This document shows, piece by piece, positions 8,203-16,006 of a stretch of DNA of 64,000 nt. The position numbers and the translations under genes are program-made. The stretch covers positions 186,001-250,000 of the forward strand of contig JACCET010000002.1 of NCBI GenBank assembly GCA_013416405.1, written 5' to 3'. Within the stretch, counting starts at the first letter, position 1; every line of letters begins with the position of its first letter. The stretch comes from Alcaligenaceae bacterium. Lineage in GTDB: Bacteria; Pseudomonadota; Gammaproteobacteria; Burkholderiales; Burkholderiaceae_B. The notes beneath the pieces are model-generated. The model ran no database searches, was not told where the DNA came from, and saw only the letters and a list, made by a program, of their open reading frames with translations.

Positions 8203-9399
8203 TTAGGCGGGAACAGGCAAGGCCCTGGCTTGTTCTTTGATAGGCAGGCAAAGCACGGCGGCAACAACGGCCAATACGATGCCAGCCCACCAGACTATTG
8301 TATAGCTGCCGGTCGTTTGGTACACGTAGCCGCCCATCCAGACGCCGATAAAGCTGCCTATCTGGTGTCCCAGGAAGACTATGCCTGATAGCGTGGCCGC
8401 GTAGCGCAAGCCATATATCTGGCCGATCAGCCCTTGTGTGAGCGGAACGGTACCCAGCCAGAATACCCCCATCCAGGCAGCGAATGCATAGGCAACCATG
8501 GGGGTGGTAGGCAATGCAATCAGGAAGATAATGCCGAAGGCGCGCAGGAAGTAGACGGCGGCCAGCAGCGTTTTCTTGCTGTAACGCTCGCCCAGCCATC
8601 CTGAGTAGTAGCAACCCAGAACATTGAACAGGCCGATAAAGGCAATGGCCGTGGCGCCATGAGTGGCCGTCAACCCGCCATCGACCAGAAAGGCGGGCAG
8701 ATGCAGCGTGATGAAAGCCGTATGGAAGCCGCAGACGGCATAGCTCCAGAACAGAAAATGAAATGACCGGTCTGCCACGGCGTGCCGGATAGCGGCCTTC
8801 AGGCTGTGCTCGCCCCTTTGGGCTTCCGGCTTGCCTTTAAGGAAGTAGGCCAGCGGTGCGCCAGCGGCGATGAACAGGGAAAGTATCCAAAGCGCGCCCG
8901 TCCAATCCGTTTGGCTGATCAGCAACTGACCGGTCGGGACGACGGCGAACTGGCCCAGCGAACCGCCCGCACTGGCTATGCCCATGGCAGTGCTGCGGTA
9001 GGCTGCCGGAACGGCCCGGGCCACGACGGGAAGAATAACCGGAAATGTCGTGCCGGCCTGGCCCAGGCCAACCAGCACGCCTGCCGTCAGGTACAAGGAC
9101 AATTCGTCGGTCGACAAGCGCATGCCGATCAGGCCCAGTGTGCCCAATATGGCGCCCAATACTATGGTTCGTCCGGCGCCATAACGGTCGGCCATCATGC
9201 CGAAGAAAATGCAGCCTATGCCCCAAGTCAGGTTCTGTATGGCGAAAGCCATGGAGAATACGTCCCGGCCCCAGCCATGGGCGGCCCCCATGGGTTGCAT
9301 GAACAGGCCGAAGGTGGCTCGTACGCCCATGACCAGCAGGACGATAAGCGCGCCCATCAGCAAGGTGCGCATATAAGGCGTGGGAGTGGAAGTGGACAT
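8203..9399 (-). CDS. MFS transporter, monocarboxylate/oxalate-formate-like
   Basis: This is a 398-residue inner-membrane carrier with 12 hydrophobic segments. The N-terminal part (TFGLFMQPMGAAHGWGRDVFS) and the loop MMADRYGAGRT are characteristic of the MFS branch that includes oxalate/formate antiporter and monocarboxylate porter relatives. The ATG at 9399 (MSTSTPTPYMRT) is preferred over 9441 because the extra N-terminus is not membrane-like and lacks an RBS. The small membrane gene at 8019 follows directly. It is probably an organic acid importer or exporter; the substrate is unknown. Confidence 0.88.
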   Translation of the reverse strand: MSTSTPTPYMRTLLMGALIVLLVMGVRATFGLFMQPMGAAHGWGRDVFSMAFAIQNLTWGIGCIFFGMMADRYGAGRTIVLGAILGTLGLIGMRLSTDELSLYLTAGVLVGLGQAGTTFPVILPVVARAVPAAYRSTAMGIASAGGSLGQFAVVPTGQLLISQTDWTGALWILSLFIAAGAPLAYFLKGKPEAQRGEHSLKAAIRHAVADRSFHFLFWSYAVCGFHTAFITLHLPAFLVDGGLTATHGATAIAFIGLFNVLGCYYSGWLGERYSKKTLLAAVYFLRAFGIIFLIALPTTPMVAYAFAAWMGVFWLGTVPLTQGLIGQIYGLRYAATLSGIVFLGHQIGSFIGVWMGGYVYQTTGSYTIVWWAGIVLAVVAAVLCLPIKEQARALPVPA

Positions 9400-9473
9400 G
9401 CGGGTGAGCCTGAATGAGCCCCGGGGTGGGGCGCCTGCCAATTAAGAACGCTCGATATTAGCACCAGTCATTG

Positions 9474-9507
9474 AAAAAGGTATTGGTGCCCGATGAACAC
9501 CAATACC
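9474..9507 (-). terminator. Rho-independent terminator of Bug gene
   Basis: Perfect 10-bp arms, GGTATTGGTG (9479-9488) and CACCAATACC (9498-9507), enclose a 9-base loop. On the minus strand the stem is followed by TTTTT. It lies 31 bases past the stop of the Bug receptor gene. Confidence 0.85.
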
Positions 9508-9538
9508 TCGAAATCAAGCCCAGGCTTGTCGCTGGCAA

Positions 9539-10504
9539 TTACTGCTTGGGGATGTCTGCGGCTTTTGCTGCGGCGCCCCAGCGCTCTATTTCGCTGAGCT
9601 GAAATTTGCCCAGCTCTTCAGCGCCGGCGGGAAAGGCGAACCAGTTGGTTCTATCCAGAAACTCCTGGGCTTCCGCCTCTTTGTAGATCTCGACAAAATG
9701 CTCGGACAGCATGTTGACGATGGGCTGAGGCGTACCTGCCGGAGCAAAGGCGGCGGTCCAGTTGATCATATAGTAGTTTTCAGTGCCTGCTTCTTGCAGG
9801 GTGGGTACGTCGGGTACGCTTTTGACACGCTCGTTGCCGGTGACTGCAAGTATGCGCATATTGCCCGACTGCTCAAAGGGTATGACTGCGCCCAGATCGG
9901 CAAAAACAAAGTCCACGTGGCCGCCTGCGAGGTCTGTCAGGGCAGGCGATGCACCCTTGTAGGGAATGAACTCCGCTTTGATGCCGTTTTGCGTCAGGAA
10001 GAGTTCGGTGGCTATGCGATAGGAAGCGCTGCCACCGCCATAGTTAAGCGAGTTGGGGTTGCTCTTGGCCGAGTCCACCAGATCCTGCACCGTTTTGAAC
10101 GGCGAGTCCTTGTGCACCGCAAGCGCCATGGGCCCATACGCCAGCTTGGCAATCGGCGTCAGTTGCTTGACGGGGTCATAGGGCAATTTTTCGAACATGA
10201 CGACGTTGGTCGTGACGGGCGAATTACTTGCAAGCAATAAGGTGTAGCCATCGGGTGCTGCGCTCACCACGGCTTCGGCGGCGATAAAGCTGTTGGCACC
10301 CGGCCGGTTCTCCACCACAACGGGCACGCCAATTCGTTCGCTCAGCTTCTTGGCGGCGTAGCGGGCGTTGGTATCGGTGCCGCTGCCGGGAGGGAAAGAA
10401 ACCACCATGCGTATGGGCTTTTCGGGGTAGGCGGCATTGGCAATGCCTGCCAGGGCCAGGCAAGCGCCGGCGCCTATGAGTATTTTTTTGAATAATGTAT
10501 ACAT
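9539..10504 (-). CDS. Bug-family tripartite tricarboxylate transporter receptor
   Basis: This is a 321-residue periplasmic solute-binding protein. A Sec signal peptide (KKILIGAGACLALAGIANA) ends near residue 24. The mature protein begins with the Bug hallmark YPEKPIRMVVSFPPGSGTD, followed by VVVENRPGANSFIAAEAV. The start has a strong GGAGGATACA ribosome-binding site. Bug proteins capture carboxylates or aromatic acids and are hugely amplified in Bordetella and relatives, often without their TctAB membrane partners, which are also absent here. The gene lies 59 bases downstream of the crotonase gene on the same strand, so the ligand may be the acid degraded by the adjacent CoA-dependent cluster. 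Confidence 0.94.
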   Translation of the reverse strand: MYTLFKKILIGAGACLALAGIANAAYPEKPIRMVVSFPPGSGTDTNARYAAKKLSERIGVPVVVENRPGANSFIAAEAVVSAAPDGYTLLLASNSPVTTNVVMFEKLPYDPVKQLTPIAKLAYGPMALAVHKDSPFKTVQDLVDSAKSNPNSLNYGGGSASYRIATELFLTQNGIKAEFIPYKGASPALTDLAGGHVDFVFADLGAVIPFEQSGNMRILAVTGNERVKSVPDVPTLQEAGTENYYMINWTAAFAPAGTPQPIVNMLSEHFVEIYKEAEAQEFLDRTNWFAFPAGAEELGKFQLSEIERWGAAAKAADIPKQ

Positions 10505-10563
10505 TGTATCCTCCAGGGTTGACCAGCGGGCTTGGTGTAAACCGCGACTGGCTTGTATTTGAA

Positions 10564-11358
10564 TTAAGTACGCGGTTTGGACCGCTTTTCCATGAATGCC
10601 TGAACCGCCTGGGCATGGTCGTCTGATTTGTGGGCCATGGCCTGGAATGCGGCAGACAGCTCCAGCAACGTGTCAAGACGGCTATGCTGCCCTTCGCGAA
10701 GCAGGCGTTTGCTCATGCGTACGGCTTCAGGTGGGTTGGCCGCGATCCGCATGGCAACCTTGCGACTTTCGTTCAGCAGCTCGTCGGCGGGTACGACTTT
10801 CGACACCAGGCCCCACGCATGGGCTTGCTGGGCATCTATCATGTCGCCGGTCAGGGTCATTTCAGCGGCGCGCGACATGCCGATCAAACGGGGCAGGAAC
10901 CAGGCTCCGCCGTCACCCGGAACGATGCCGAGCTTGACGAAGCTTTCAGCGAACTTTGCGTGTTCAGAGGCGATGCGAATATCGCACATGCAGCTCAGGT
11001 CGAAGCCGGCACCGATGGCCGCGCCATTGACTGCAGCGATCGTAGGCACTTCAAGCCGGTGCAGAGCCAGAGGCAGGCGTTGTATGCCTTCGCGGTATTC
11101 ATGGCGCAATGCCATGCTTTCGTATTCGGGTTTAAGCTGGCGCTCCATTTCGTCGATGCTGCCGCCTGACGAAAATACCTTGCCGGCGCCAGTAATGATG
11201 ACTACGCGAGCGGTATGTTCGGTTTCTATGCGATGGAATGCAGCCAGGAACGCATCGACCATGGTGTTGCCCGTCAGTGCATTGCGGGTGGGCGGATAGT
11301 CCATGGTCAGCGTGACTATGCCGTGCTCGTCCTGTTCGAAATGTAGTATTTGATCCAT
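10564..11358 (-). CDS. Enoyl-CoA hydratase/isomerase (crotonase) family
   Basis: This is a 264-residue crotonase-fold enzyme acting on acyl-CoA thioesters. The CoA and oxyanion segments are visible as FSSGGSIDEM and AAVNGAAIGAGFDLS. The two catalytic glutamates of classical enoyl-CoA hydratase are not conserved: by alignment to rat hydratase the first is Asp (GAGFDLSCMCD) and the second Phe (KFAESFVKLG). GIVPGDGGAWFLPRLIG resembles PaaG-type isomerases. It may therefore isomerise or hydrate an unusual substrate. The gene is divergent from the acyl-CoA dehydrogenase operon across a 224-base spacer carrying repeated TTGATAT motifs. Confidence 0.9.
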   Translation of the reverse strand: MDQILHFEQDEHGIVTLTMDYPPTRNALTGNTMVDAFLAAFHRIETEHTARVVIITGAGKVFSSGGSIDEMERQLKPEYESMALRHEYREGIQRLPLALHRLEVPTIAAVNGAAIGAGFDLSCMCDIRIASEHAKFAESFVKLGIVPGDGGAWFLPRLIGMSRAAEMTLTGDMIDAQQAHAWGLVSKVVPADELLNESRKVAMRIAANPPEAVRMSKRLLREGQHSRLDTLLELSAAFQAMAHKSDDHAQAVQAFMEKRSKPRT

Positions 11359-11440
11359 GTCTCGCTCTTTGTAAGTTCTTGCCTAACTAAGTAAGTGTAA
11401 AAGTCTGGATCATGCCTATCCAATATTATTTTTCTTCTCA

Positions 11441-11495
11441 GCGATATATATTTGATATCGCTTGTCCAAAACTCTATTGATATTCAATTGATATC
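11441..11495. promoter_or_regulatory. Repeated TTGATAT motifs, candidate LysR binding sites
   Basis: The AT-rich spacer between the crotonase and acyl-CoA dehydrogenase genes holds TTGATATCG (11452), TTGATATT (11477) and TTGATATC (11488). The first lies in the dyad GCGATAT-N7-ATATCGC (11441-11461). TTGATATCGC recurs just upstream of the LysR gene at 15108, so this is a plausible binding region for that regulator controlling both divergent units. Confidence 0.55.
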
Positions 11496-11582
11496 AGCTT
11501 TCAAACAAATAATATTAGACAGATTGCCAGCTAACCGTTGATAGTAGCGGTCATTATCTGAACAAAACGAGAGCAGACCGCA

Positions 11583-12737
11583 ATGATGATAGCTAAGCTT
11601 GAGCTCACAGAGATTCCGGCCGAAGATGAAGCCTTACGTGCCGAGATTCGCGCTTTCCTTGCGCAGACCGTGGGCCAGCTGGAACCGGATATCCGGGCCC
11701 GTTCCTGGATGGGCTTTGACGCGAATTTCAGTCGTAGCCTGGCTGAGCGCGGCTGGTTGGGTTTGACCTTGCCAGCCCGCTACGGCGGTGCTGACAAAGG
11801 CCCGTTCGCCCGGTTTGTGCTGTCCGAAGAGCTGTTGGCAGCCGGGGCGCCGGTGTCGGCACACTGGATCGCCGACCGCCAAAGCGGGCCGCTCATCCTC
11901 AAGTACGGTACCGAGGCGCAGAAGCAGTTTTATCTGCCCCGCATCAGCAAAGCGGAAGCGTTTTTCTGCATAGGCATGAGCGAGCCGAATTCGGGATCGG
12001 ATCTGGCAAGCATTAAAACCCGTGCCACGCATACCGGGCAAGGCTGGACGCTTAACGGCAGCAAGATCTGGACGACCAATGCGCAGCACTCGCATTACAT
12101 GATTGCCTTGGTGCGTACGTCTGGGGAAGCGGCCGATCGTTACAAGGGTTTATCGCAAATTATTGTCGACCTGAGCCTGCCGGGCGTTACTGTGCGGCCG
12201 ATCAAGGATATGGCCGGCGATGCGCATTTTTCCGAAGTGTTCTTCGAAGACGTGCAGTGTGCGGCCGATGCCTTGATAGGCACCGAGGGCGATGGCTGGG
12301 CGCAAGTCAATGCCGAGCTGGCGTTCGAGCGTAGTGGTCCCGAGCGTTTGTACTCCAGCATGGTGCTGCTGGAAAGCTGGCTATTGCATTGCCGCCAAAC
12401 GGGGGCAAATGATGCGCAAACGGCTGCAGCGCTAGGCACGATAGTATCGTGGCTTGCTGTATTGCGATCCATGTCCATTTCGCTGACTGCCAAGCTGGCT
12501 CGTGGCGAAAGTCCCGCCATAGAGGCAACCCTGGTCAAGGATTTGGGTACAGAAATCGAGCAGGCTATTCCCAGAATTATCGGTGACGTGCTGGGTACCA
12601 CGCCAGATGTCGAAATACCTGCATCTTTGCGTAGAACGCTGGTCTATCTTGAGCAGTTGGCACCTTCGTTCTCGTTGCGTGGCGGTACTCGTGAAATTTT
12701 GCGTGGCATCATCGCACGCGGCCTGGGATTGCGATAG
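11583..12737 (+). CDS. Acyl-CoA dehydrogenase, large subunit-like
   Basis: This is a 384-residue FAD enzyme oxidising an acyl-CoA to the enoyl-CoA. The N-terminal helical domain, the middle beta domain (FFCIGMSEPNSGSDLASIKTRA and WTTNAQHSHYM) and the C-terminal helical domain are all recognisable. The C-terminal site where medium-chain enzymes have the catalytic Glu (YEGT) reads RGGT, so the base must be elsewhere, possibly in FERSGPER. It is followed after 8 bases by a second, shorter acyl-CoA dehydrogenase and then a CoA-transferase, all co-translated. Paired dehydrogenases of this kind often form heterotetramers with composite active sites, as known for actinobacterial steroid side-chain enzymes. 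The substrate is unknown. Confidence 0.92.
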   Translation: MMIAKLELTEIPAEDEALRAEIRAFLAQTVGQLEPDIRARSWMGFDANFSRSLAERGWLGLTLPARYGGADKGPFARFVLSEELLAAGAPVSAHWIADRQSGPLILKYGTEAQKQFYLPRISKAEAFFCIGMSEPNSGSDLASIKTRATHTGQGWTLNGSKIWTTNAQHSHYMIALVRTSGEAADRYKGLSQIIVDLSLPGVTVRPIKDMAGDAHFSEVFFEDVQCAADALIGTEGDGWAQVNAELAFERSGPERLYSSMVLLESWLLHCRQTGANDAQTAAALGTIVSWLAVLRSMSISLTAKLARGESPAIEATLVKDLGTEIEQAIPRIIGDVLGTTPDVEIPASLRRTLVYLEQLAPSFSLRGGTREILRGIIARGLGLR

Positions 12738-12745
12738 GAGCAAAC

Positions 12746-13768
12746 ATGGATAACTTGTTTACAGATTCGGTAGATCGCCTGTTTGCCCAGGCCGTTACGC
12801 CGCAGGTCATACGCGCCATCGAGGCGGGCGGCAGCCGTGATGCGCTTTGGCAGGAGCTGGAAGAGTCCGGGTTTTTGGATGCCTTGTTGCCCGAAGCATC
12901 CGATGGCGCCGGTTTGTCGCTGACAGACGCCTTCCCCCTGTTTTTGTTGGCGGGGCAATATGCCGTGCCCGTCCCCTTTGTGCAGACCATGCTCGCCCGC
13001 GCCTGGCTCAATGCCGCTGGCGTAAAGGCTCCGGCGGGTGCCATCACCATAGCGGCTTTTGGTGTTCGCAAGGATGCACAATCACTGAACGCTGACGCCG
13101 TGCCGTTTGGGCGTGTGGCTGATTGGGTGCTGACGCATAACCAAGACGGGTGCGTGTTATTGCCGGTGGCCGCTGCTCAATCCGTCTCTGTGGCTAGTCA
13201 CGGCAGCCTTAACGCGAACTTGCGCTGGAATCAGTTGCCCGCCGATGCCGTAACGATTGCGCCCGCTGCCTTGCCAGACATCGACCTGGCCGGCCTGGCG
13301 GCGGCAAGCTATGCGCCGTTGCTGGCGGGCGCGGCCAATCGTGTATTGGAACTGACGCTGGATTACGCCAATCAACGTGTTCAGTTCGGTAAGAATATAG
13401 GCCGTTTCCAGGCGGTGCAAAGCCAGATCAGTGTGATGGCTGAACGTACTTGGGCTGCGCGTATGGCCGCAGCACTGGCGTGCCAGGGCAACGGTTGGGC
13501 TCCCGGCCATCTGGGGGCGGCTGTTGGAAAATGCCGGTGCAGCGAAGCGGCGGTTCATGTTGCCGATATCGGTCATGCCGTGCATGGTGCAATTGGAATT
13601 ACCGAAGAGTACGACCTGCAGCTATACACCAGACGCTTGCGGGAGTGGCGTATGGCGGCGGGCACGGAAACCTACTGGGCTGGTCAGATCGGAGCGCGCT
13701 TGTTGCAGCAATCCGGGCACACAGCGCTTTCCTTTATTTGTGCCGAGCTCTCGGCGGTGCAGGCATGA
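12746..13768 (+). CDS. Acyl-CoA dehydrogenase, small divergent subunit
   Basis: This 340-residue acyl-CoA dehydrogenase homologue has a degenerate N-terminal half lacking the clear FAD motifs of its neighbour. The C-terminal half is better conserved: QRVQFGKNIGRFQAVQ and HAVHGAIGITEEYDLQLYTRRL. It starts 8 bases after the larger subunit with AGGAGCAAAC as RBS and ends in an ATGA overlap with the CoA-transferase gene. The arrangement suggests a heteromeric alpha/beta acyl-CoA dehydrogenase in which one subunit supplies part of the FAD or substrate site. It could instead be an independent enzyme on a related intermediate. Confidence 0.88.
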   Translation: MDNLFTDSVDRLFAQAVTPQVIRAIEAGGSRDALWQELEESGFLDALLPEASDGAGLSLTDAFPLFLLAGQYAVPVPFVQTMLARAWLNAAGVKAPAGAITIAAFGVRKDAQSLNADAVPFGRVADWVLTHNQDGCVLLPVAAAQSVSVASHGSLNANLRWNQLPADAVTIAPAALPDIDLAGLAAASYAPLLAGAANRVLELTLDYANQRVQFGKNIGRFQAVQSQISVMAERTWAARMAAALACQGNGWAPGHLGAAVGKCRCSEAAVHVADIGHAVHGAIGITEEYDLQLYTRRLREWRMAAGTETYWAGQIGARLLQQSGHTALSFICAELSAVQA

Positions 13769-14997
13769 GCCATCCTGCAGGCCATAACGATAATCAGCAA
13801 GGCCGGCCGGGGCCGCTGGAAGGCATACGTGTGCTTGACCTTAGCCGGGTTCTGGCAGGTCCATGGTGCACGCAAACCATGGCGGATCTTGGCGCCGAAG
13901 TATGGAAAATAGAGGCACCAGGGCAGGGCGATGACACGCGCACTTGGTTGCCGCCCGATCTGGACGGTGAGTCAACGTACTTCATGTGTACCAATCGCAG
14001 CAAGCAGTCCATGGCGGTCAACTTCAAGCACCCGGAAGGGCAAGCCCTGCTAAGGCAACTGGCACTGCAGGCAGATGTGTTAGTAGAAAACTACCGCTTG
14101 GGTGCGCTGGCAAAGTTCGGGCTGGATTACGACACGCTGTCTGCACTGAACCCGCGCCTGATTTATTGTTCGATATCCGGTTATGGACGCACGGGGCCGC
14201 GGGCTTCCGAGCCAGGCTACGATTTTGTGATTCAGGCCGAGAGCGGACTCATGTCCATTACGGGCGAAGAGCAGGGTGATCCCATGAAGCTGGGTGTGGC
14301 CATCACAGATCTGGTCACGGGCATGAACGCGGTTCAGGCAGTCCTGGCGGCCTTGTTTGCGCGTGAACGCGACGGACGTGGTCAGTTGATAGACTTGGCC
14401 TTGCTTGACGGAGCCGTAAGCGTTCTGGCAAACATCGGCACCGGCTATCTGGCGGCAGGCCATCACCCCGAGCGCTTTGGCAACGGGCATCCCACCGTCG
14501 TGCCATACCAGATCATGTCTACGGCCGATGGCCGGTTTGCACTGGCGGTGGGCAATGACAGGCAGTTTGCCGCCTTGTGCTCAGTACTGGCCTGCCCTGA
14601 GCTTGCCAGTGATGCACGTTATCGTACGAATCGTGCCCGCGTGCTGAATCGAAAGACGCTGATCCCTCGGCTTGAGGGTATTCTGGCAAGCCAGCCCAAT
14701 GCCTATTGGTTGGAAAAAATACGCGCTGCCGGCATCCCGGCAGGGTCGGTGCGTAGCGTTCCCGAAGCGTTGGACGCGCCTGAAATTGCGGCGCGAGGAC
14801 TGATTGCCGATACGCCCGATGCGCGCCATGGCAGCGTTCGTCTGATGCGATCGCCTTTGAATTTGCGTGGCACGCCACCTCGTGCACCGGTGGCACCGCC
14901 ACGCTTGGGCGAGCATACCGAGCACATTCTGCACTCTGTGTTGAATAGCTCACAAGAGCAAATCCAGGCGTGGCGTGACGCCGGAGTGATTGCCTGA
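13765..14997 (+). CDS. CaiB/BaiF (class III) CoA-transferase
   Basis: This is a 410-residue formyl-CoA-transferase-type enzyme that moves CoA between acids through aspartyl-CoA anhydrides. The family start GIRVLDLSRVLAGPWCTQTMADLGAEVWKIE is visible in pieces from residue 20. The catalytic aspartate is expected in PGYDFVIQAESGLM. GQLIDLALLDGAVSVL and the C-terminal PRLGEHTEHIL are also typical. The ATG at 13765 overlaps the previous stop (ATGA), indicating translational coupling; the longer frame from 13450 is spurious. It probably activates the substrate acid to its CoA ester for the two dehydrogenases upstream. Confidence 0.93.
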   Translation: MSHPAGHNDNQQGRPGPLEGIRVLDLSRVLAGPWCTQTMADLGAEVWKIEAPGQGDDTRTWLPPDLDGESTYFMCTNRSKQSMAVNFKHPEGQALLRQLALQADVLVENYRLGALAKFGLDYDTLSALNPRLIYCSISGYGRTGPRASEPGYDFVIQAESGLMSITGEEQGDPMKLGVAITDLVTGMNAVQAVLAALFARERDGRGQLIDLALLDGAVSVLANIGTGYLAAGHHPERFGNGHPTVVPYQIMSTADGRFALAVGNDRQFAALCSVLACPELASDARYRTNRARVLNRKTLIPRLEGILASQPNAYWLEKIRAAGIPAGSVRSVPEALDAPEIAARGLIADTPDARHGSVRLMRSPLNLRGTPPRAPVAPPRLGEHTEHILHSVLNSSQEQIQAWRDAGVIA

Positions 14998-15062
14998 TTC
15001 TGGCCATGATTTGATCCACGGCCTTGATGGTTGTGATGAATGTAATATTGATGTCTATCGTT

Positions 15063-15089
15063 TTGATATGATTTTCGTATTGATATCGC
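15063..15089. promoter_or_regulatory. TTGATAT motif pair upstream of LysR gene
   Basis: TTGATATG (15063-15070) and TTGATATCGC (15080-15089) lie 17-bp apart start to start and 18 bases before the LysR start codon. The second is a ten-base match to the site at 11452. This position suits LysR autoregulation. Confidence 0.5.
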
Positions 15090-15107
15090 ATTCGGGCGCC
15101 ACAAACC

Positions 15108-15992
15108 ATGGATTTCCGTCATCTTAAGCAATTTGTCGTCCTTGCTGAAACCCTTAACTTCCGCAAGGCGGCAGAAAAGCTGCACATGTCTCAGCCGCCG
15201 CTGTCGGTATCCATACGCAAGCTCGAGGCCGAACTCGGCGTAGAGCTGTTTTTGCGTGGAAAAGATGGCGTCAAGTTAACGGAAAGCGGCGAAGCTGCTC
15301 TGGCGGACGCCCGTCGTGCACTGTTCCATGCCGGGCAATTCAAGCAAGCCGCCGTTGCGGCGTCCACCGGCGAAGGCGGAGTTTTACGGGTGGGCTTTGT
15401 GGGTTCGGCCACACACGCGATTTTGCCCGACATTCTGTCGCGGTTCAGGCAGCGGTATCCGAAGGTACAGCTGGTGTTGCGAGAAGCCACCTCGATACGC
15501 ATCGTGCAGGAACTGGCAGACGAGAGTCTGGGTGTGGGTGTGGTGCGTGTGCCGGTTTCCACCGATTCTCGTATACGCTTATTAACTTTGCTAACCGAGA
15601 ACTTTGTACTGGCAATGCCCAAGTCGCATCCTCTGGCGCAACGTCAAACGCTAAGGCTCAAGGACTTGGCCGAGGAAGATTTCATCCTGTATTCGGCGTC
15701 GAACGCGACAGGTTTGCGCATGGCTGCGATCCATGCTTGCCAGTTGGCGGGGTTCACTCCACGGGTAGCGCAAGAAGCGGTACAGGTTCAGACCGTACTT
15801 GGCCTGGTCGAGGCGGGTTTGGGACTTGCGCTGGTTCCATCCATTAGCCGTCGATTCACCAGCAAGCAGTTGGTCTACAAAACCCTCGACGATTTTCCGG
15901 CGAGTGCCTCGATAGGCATTTCTTTGGCCTGGAATCCTTTGACAGACGTTGCGGCTGTCAGAAATTTTCGCAACGTAGCTGCAAAACTGTAG
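15108..15992 (+). CDS. LysR-family regulator of the acyl-CoA cluster
   Basis: This is a 294-residue regulator with the N-terminal winged helix (MDFRHLKQFVVLAETLNFRK, then MSQPPLSVSIRKLEAELGVELF) and a C-terminal LysR effector domain beginning at about residue 90 (LRVGFVGSATHAILPDIL). The resemblance is to BenM/CatR-type regulators of aromatic or carboxylic acid breakdown. It lies about 110 bases downstream of the CoA-transferase gene with its own upstream region carrying TTGATATCGC, a motif repeated in the divergent promoter region of the cluster. It therefore probably activates the acyl-CoA dehydrogenase operon in response to the substrate acid or its CoA ester. Confidence 0.93.
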   Translation: MDFRHLKQFVVLAETLNFRKAAEKLHMSQPPLSVSIRKLEAELGVELFLRGKDGVKLTESGEAALADARRALFHAGQFKQAAVAASTGEGGVLRVGFVGSATHAILPDILSRFRQRYPKVQLVLREATSIRIVQELADESLGVGVVRVPVSTDSRIRLLTLLTENFVLAMPKSHPLAQRQTLRLKDLAEEDFILYSASNATGLRMAAIHACQLAGFTPRVAQEAVQVQTVLGLVEAGLGLALVPSISRRFTSKQLVYKTLDDFPASASIGISLAWNPLTDVAAVRNFRNVAAKL

Positions 15993-16006
15993 TCAAGTGT
16001 GGGCCA

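Noticed and set aside
13450-13764. N-terminal extension of the CoA-transferase frame
   Set aside because: It overlaps the acyl-CoA dehydrogenase gene for over 300 bases, while the ATGA overlap at 13765 gives the family N-terminus.
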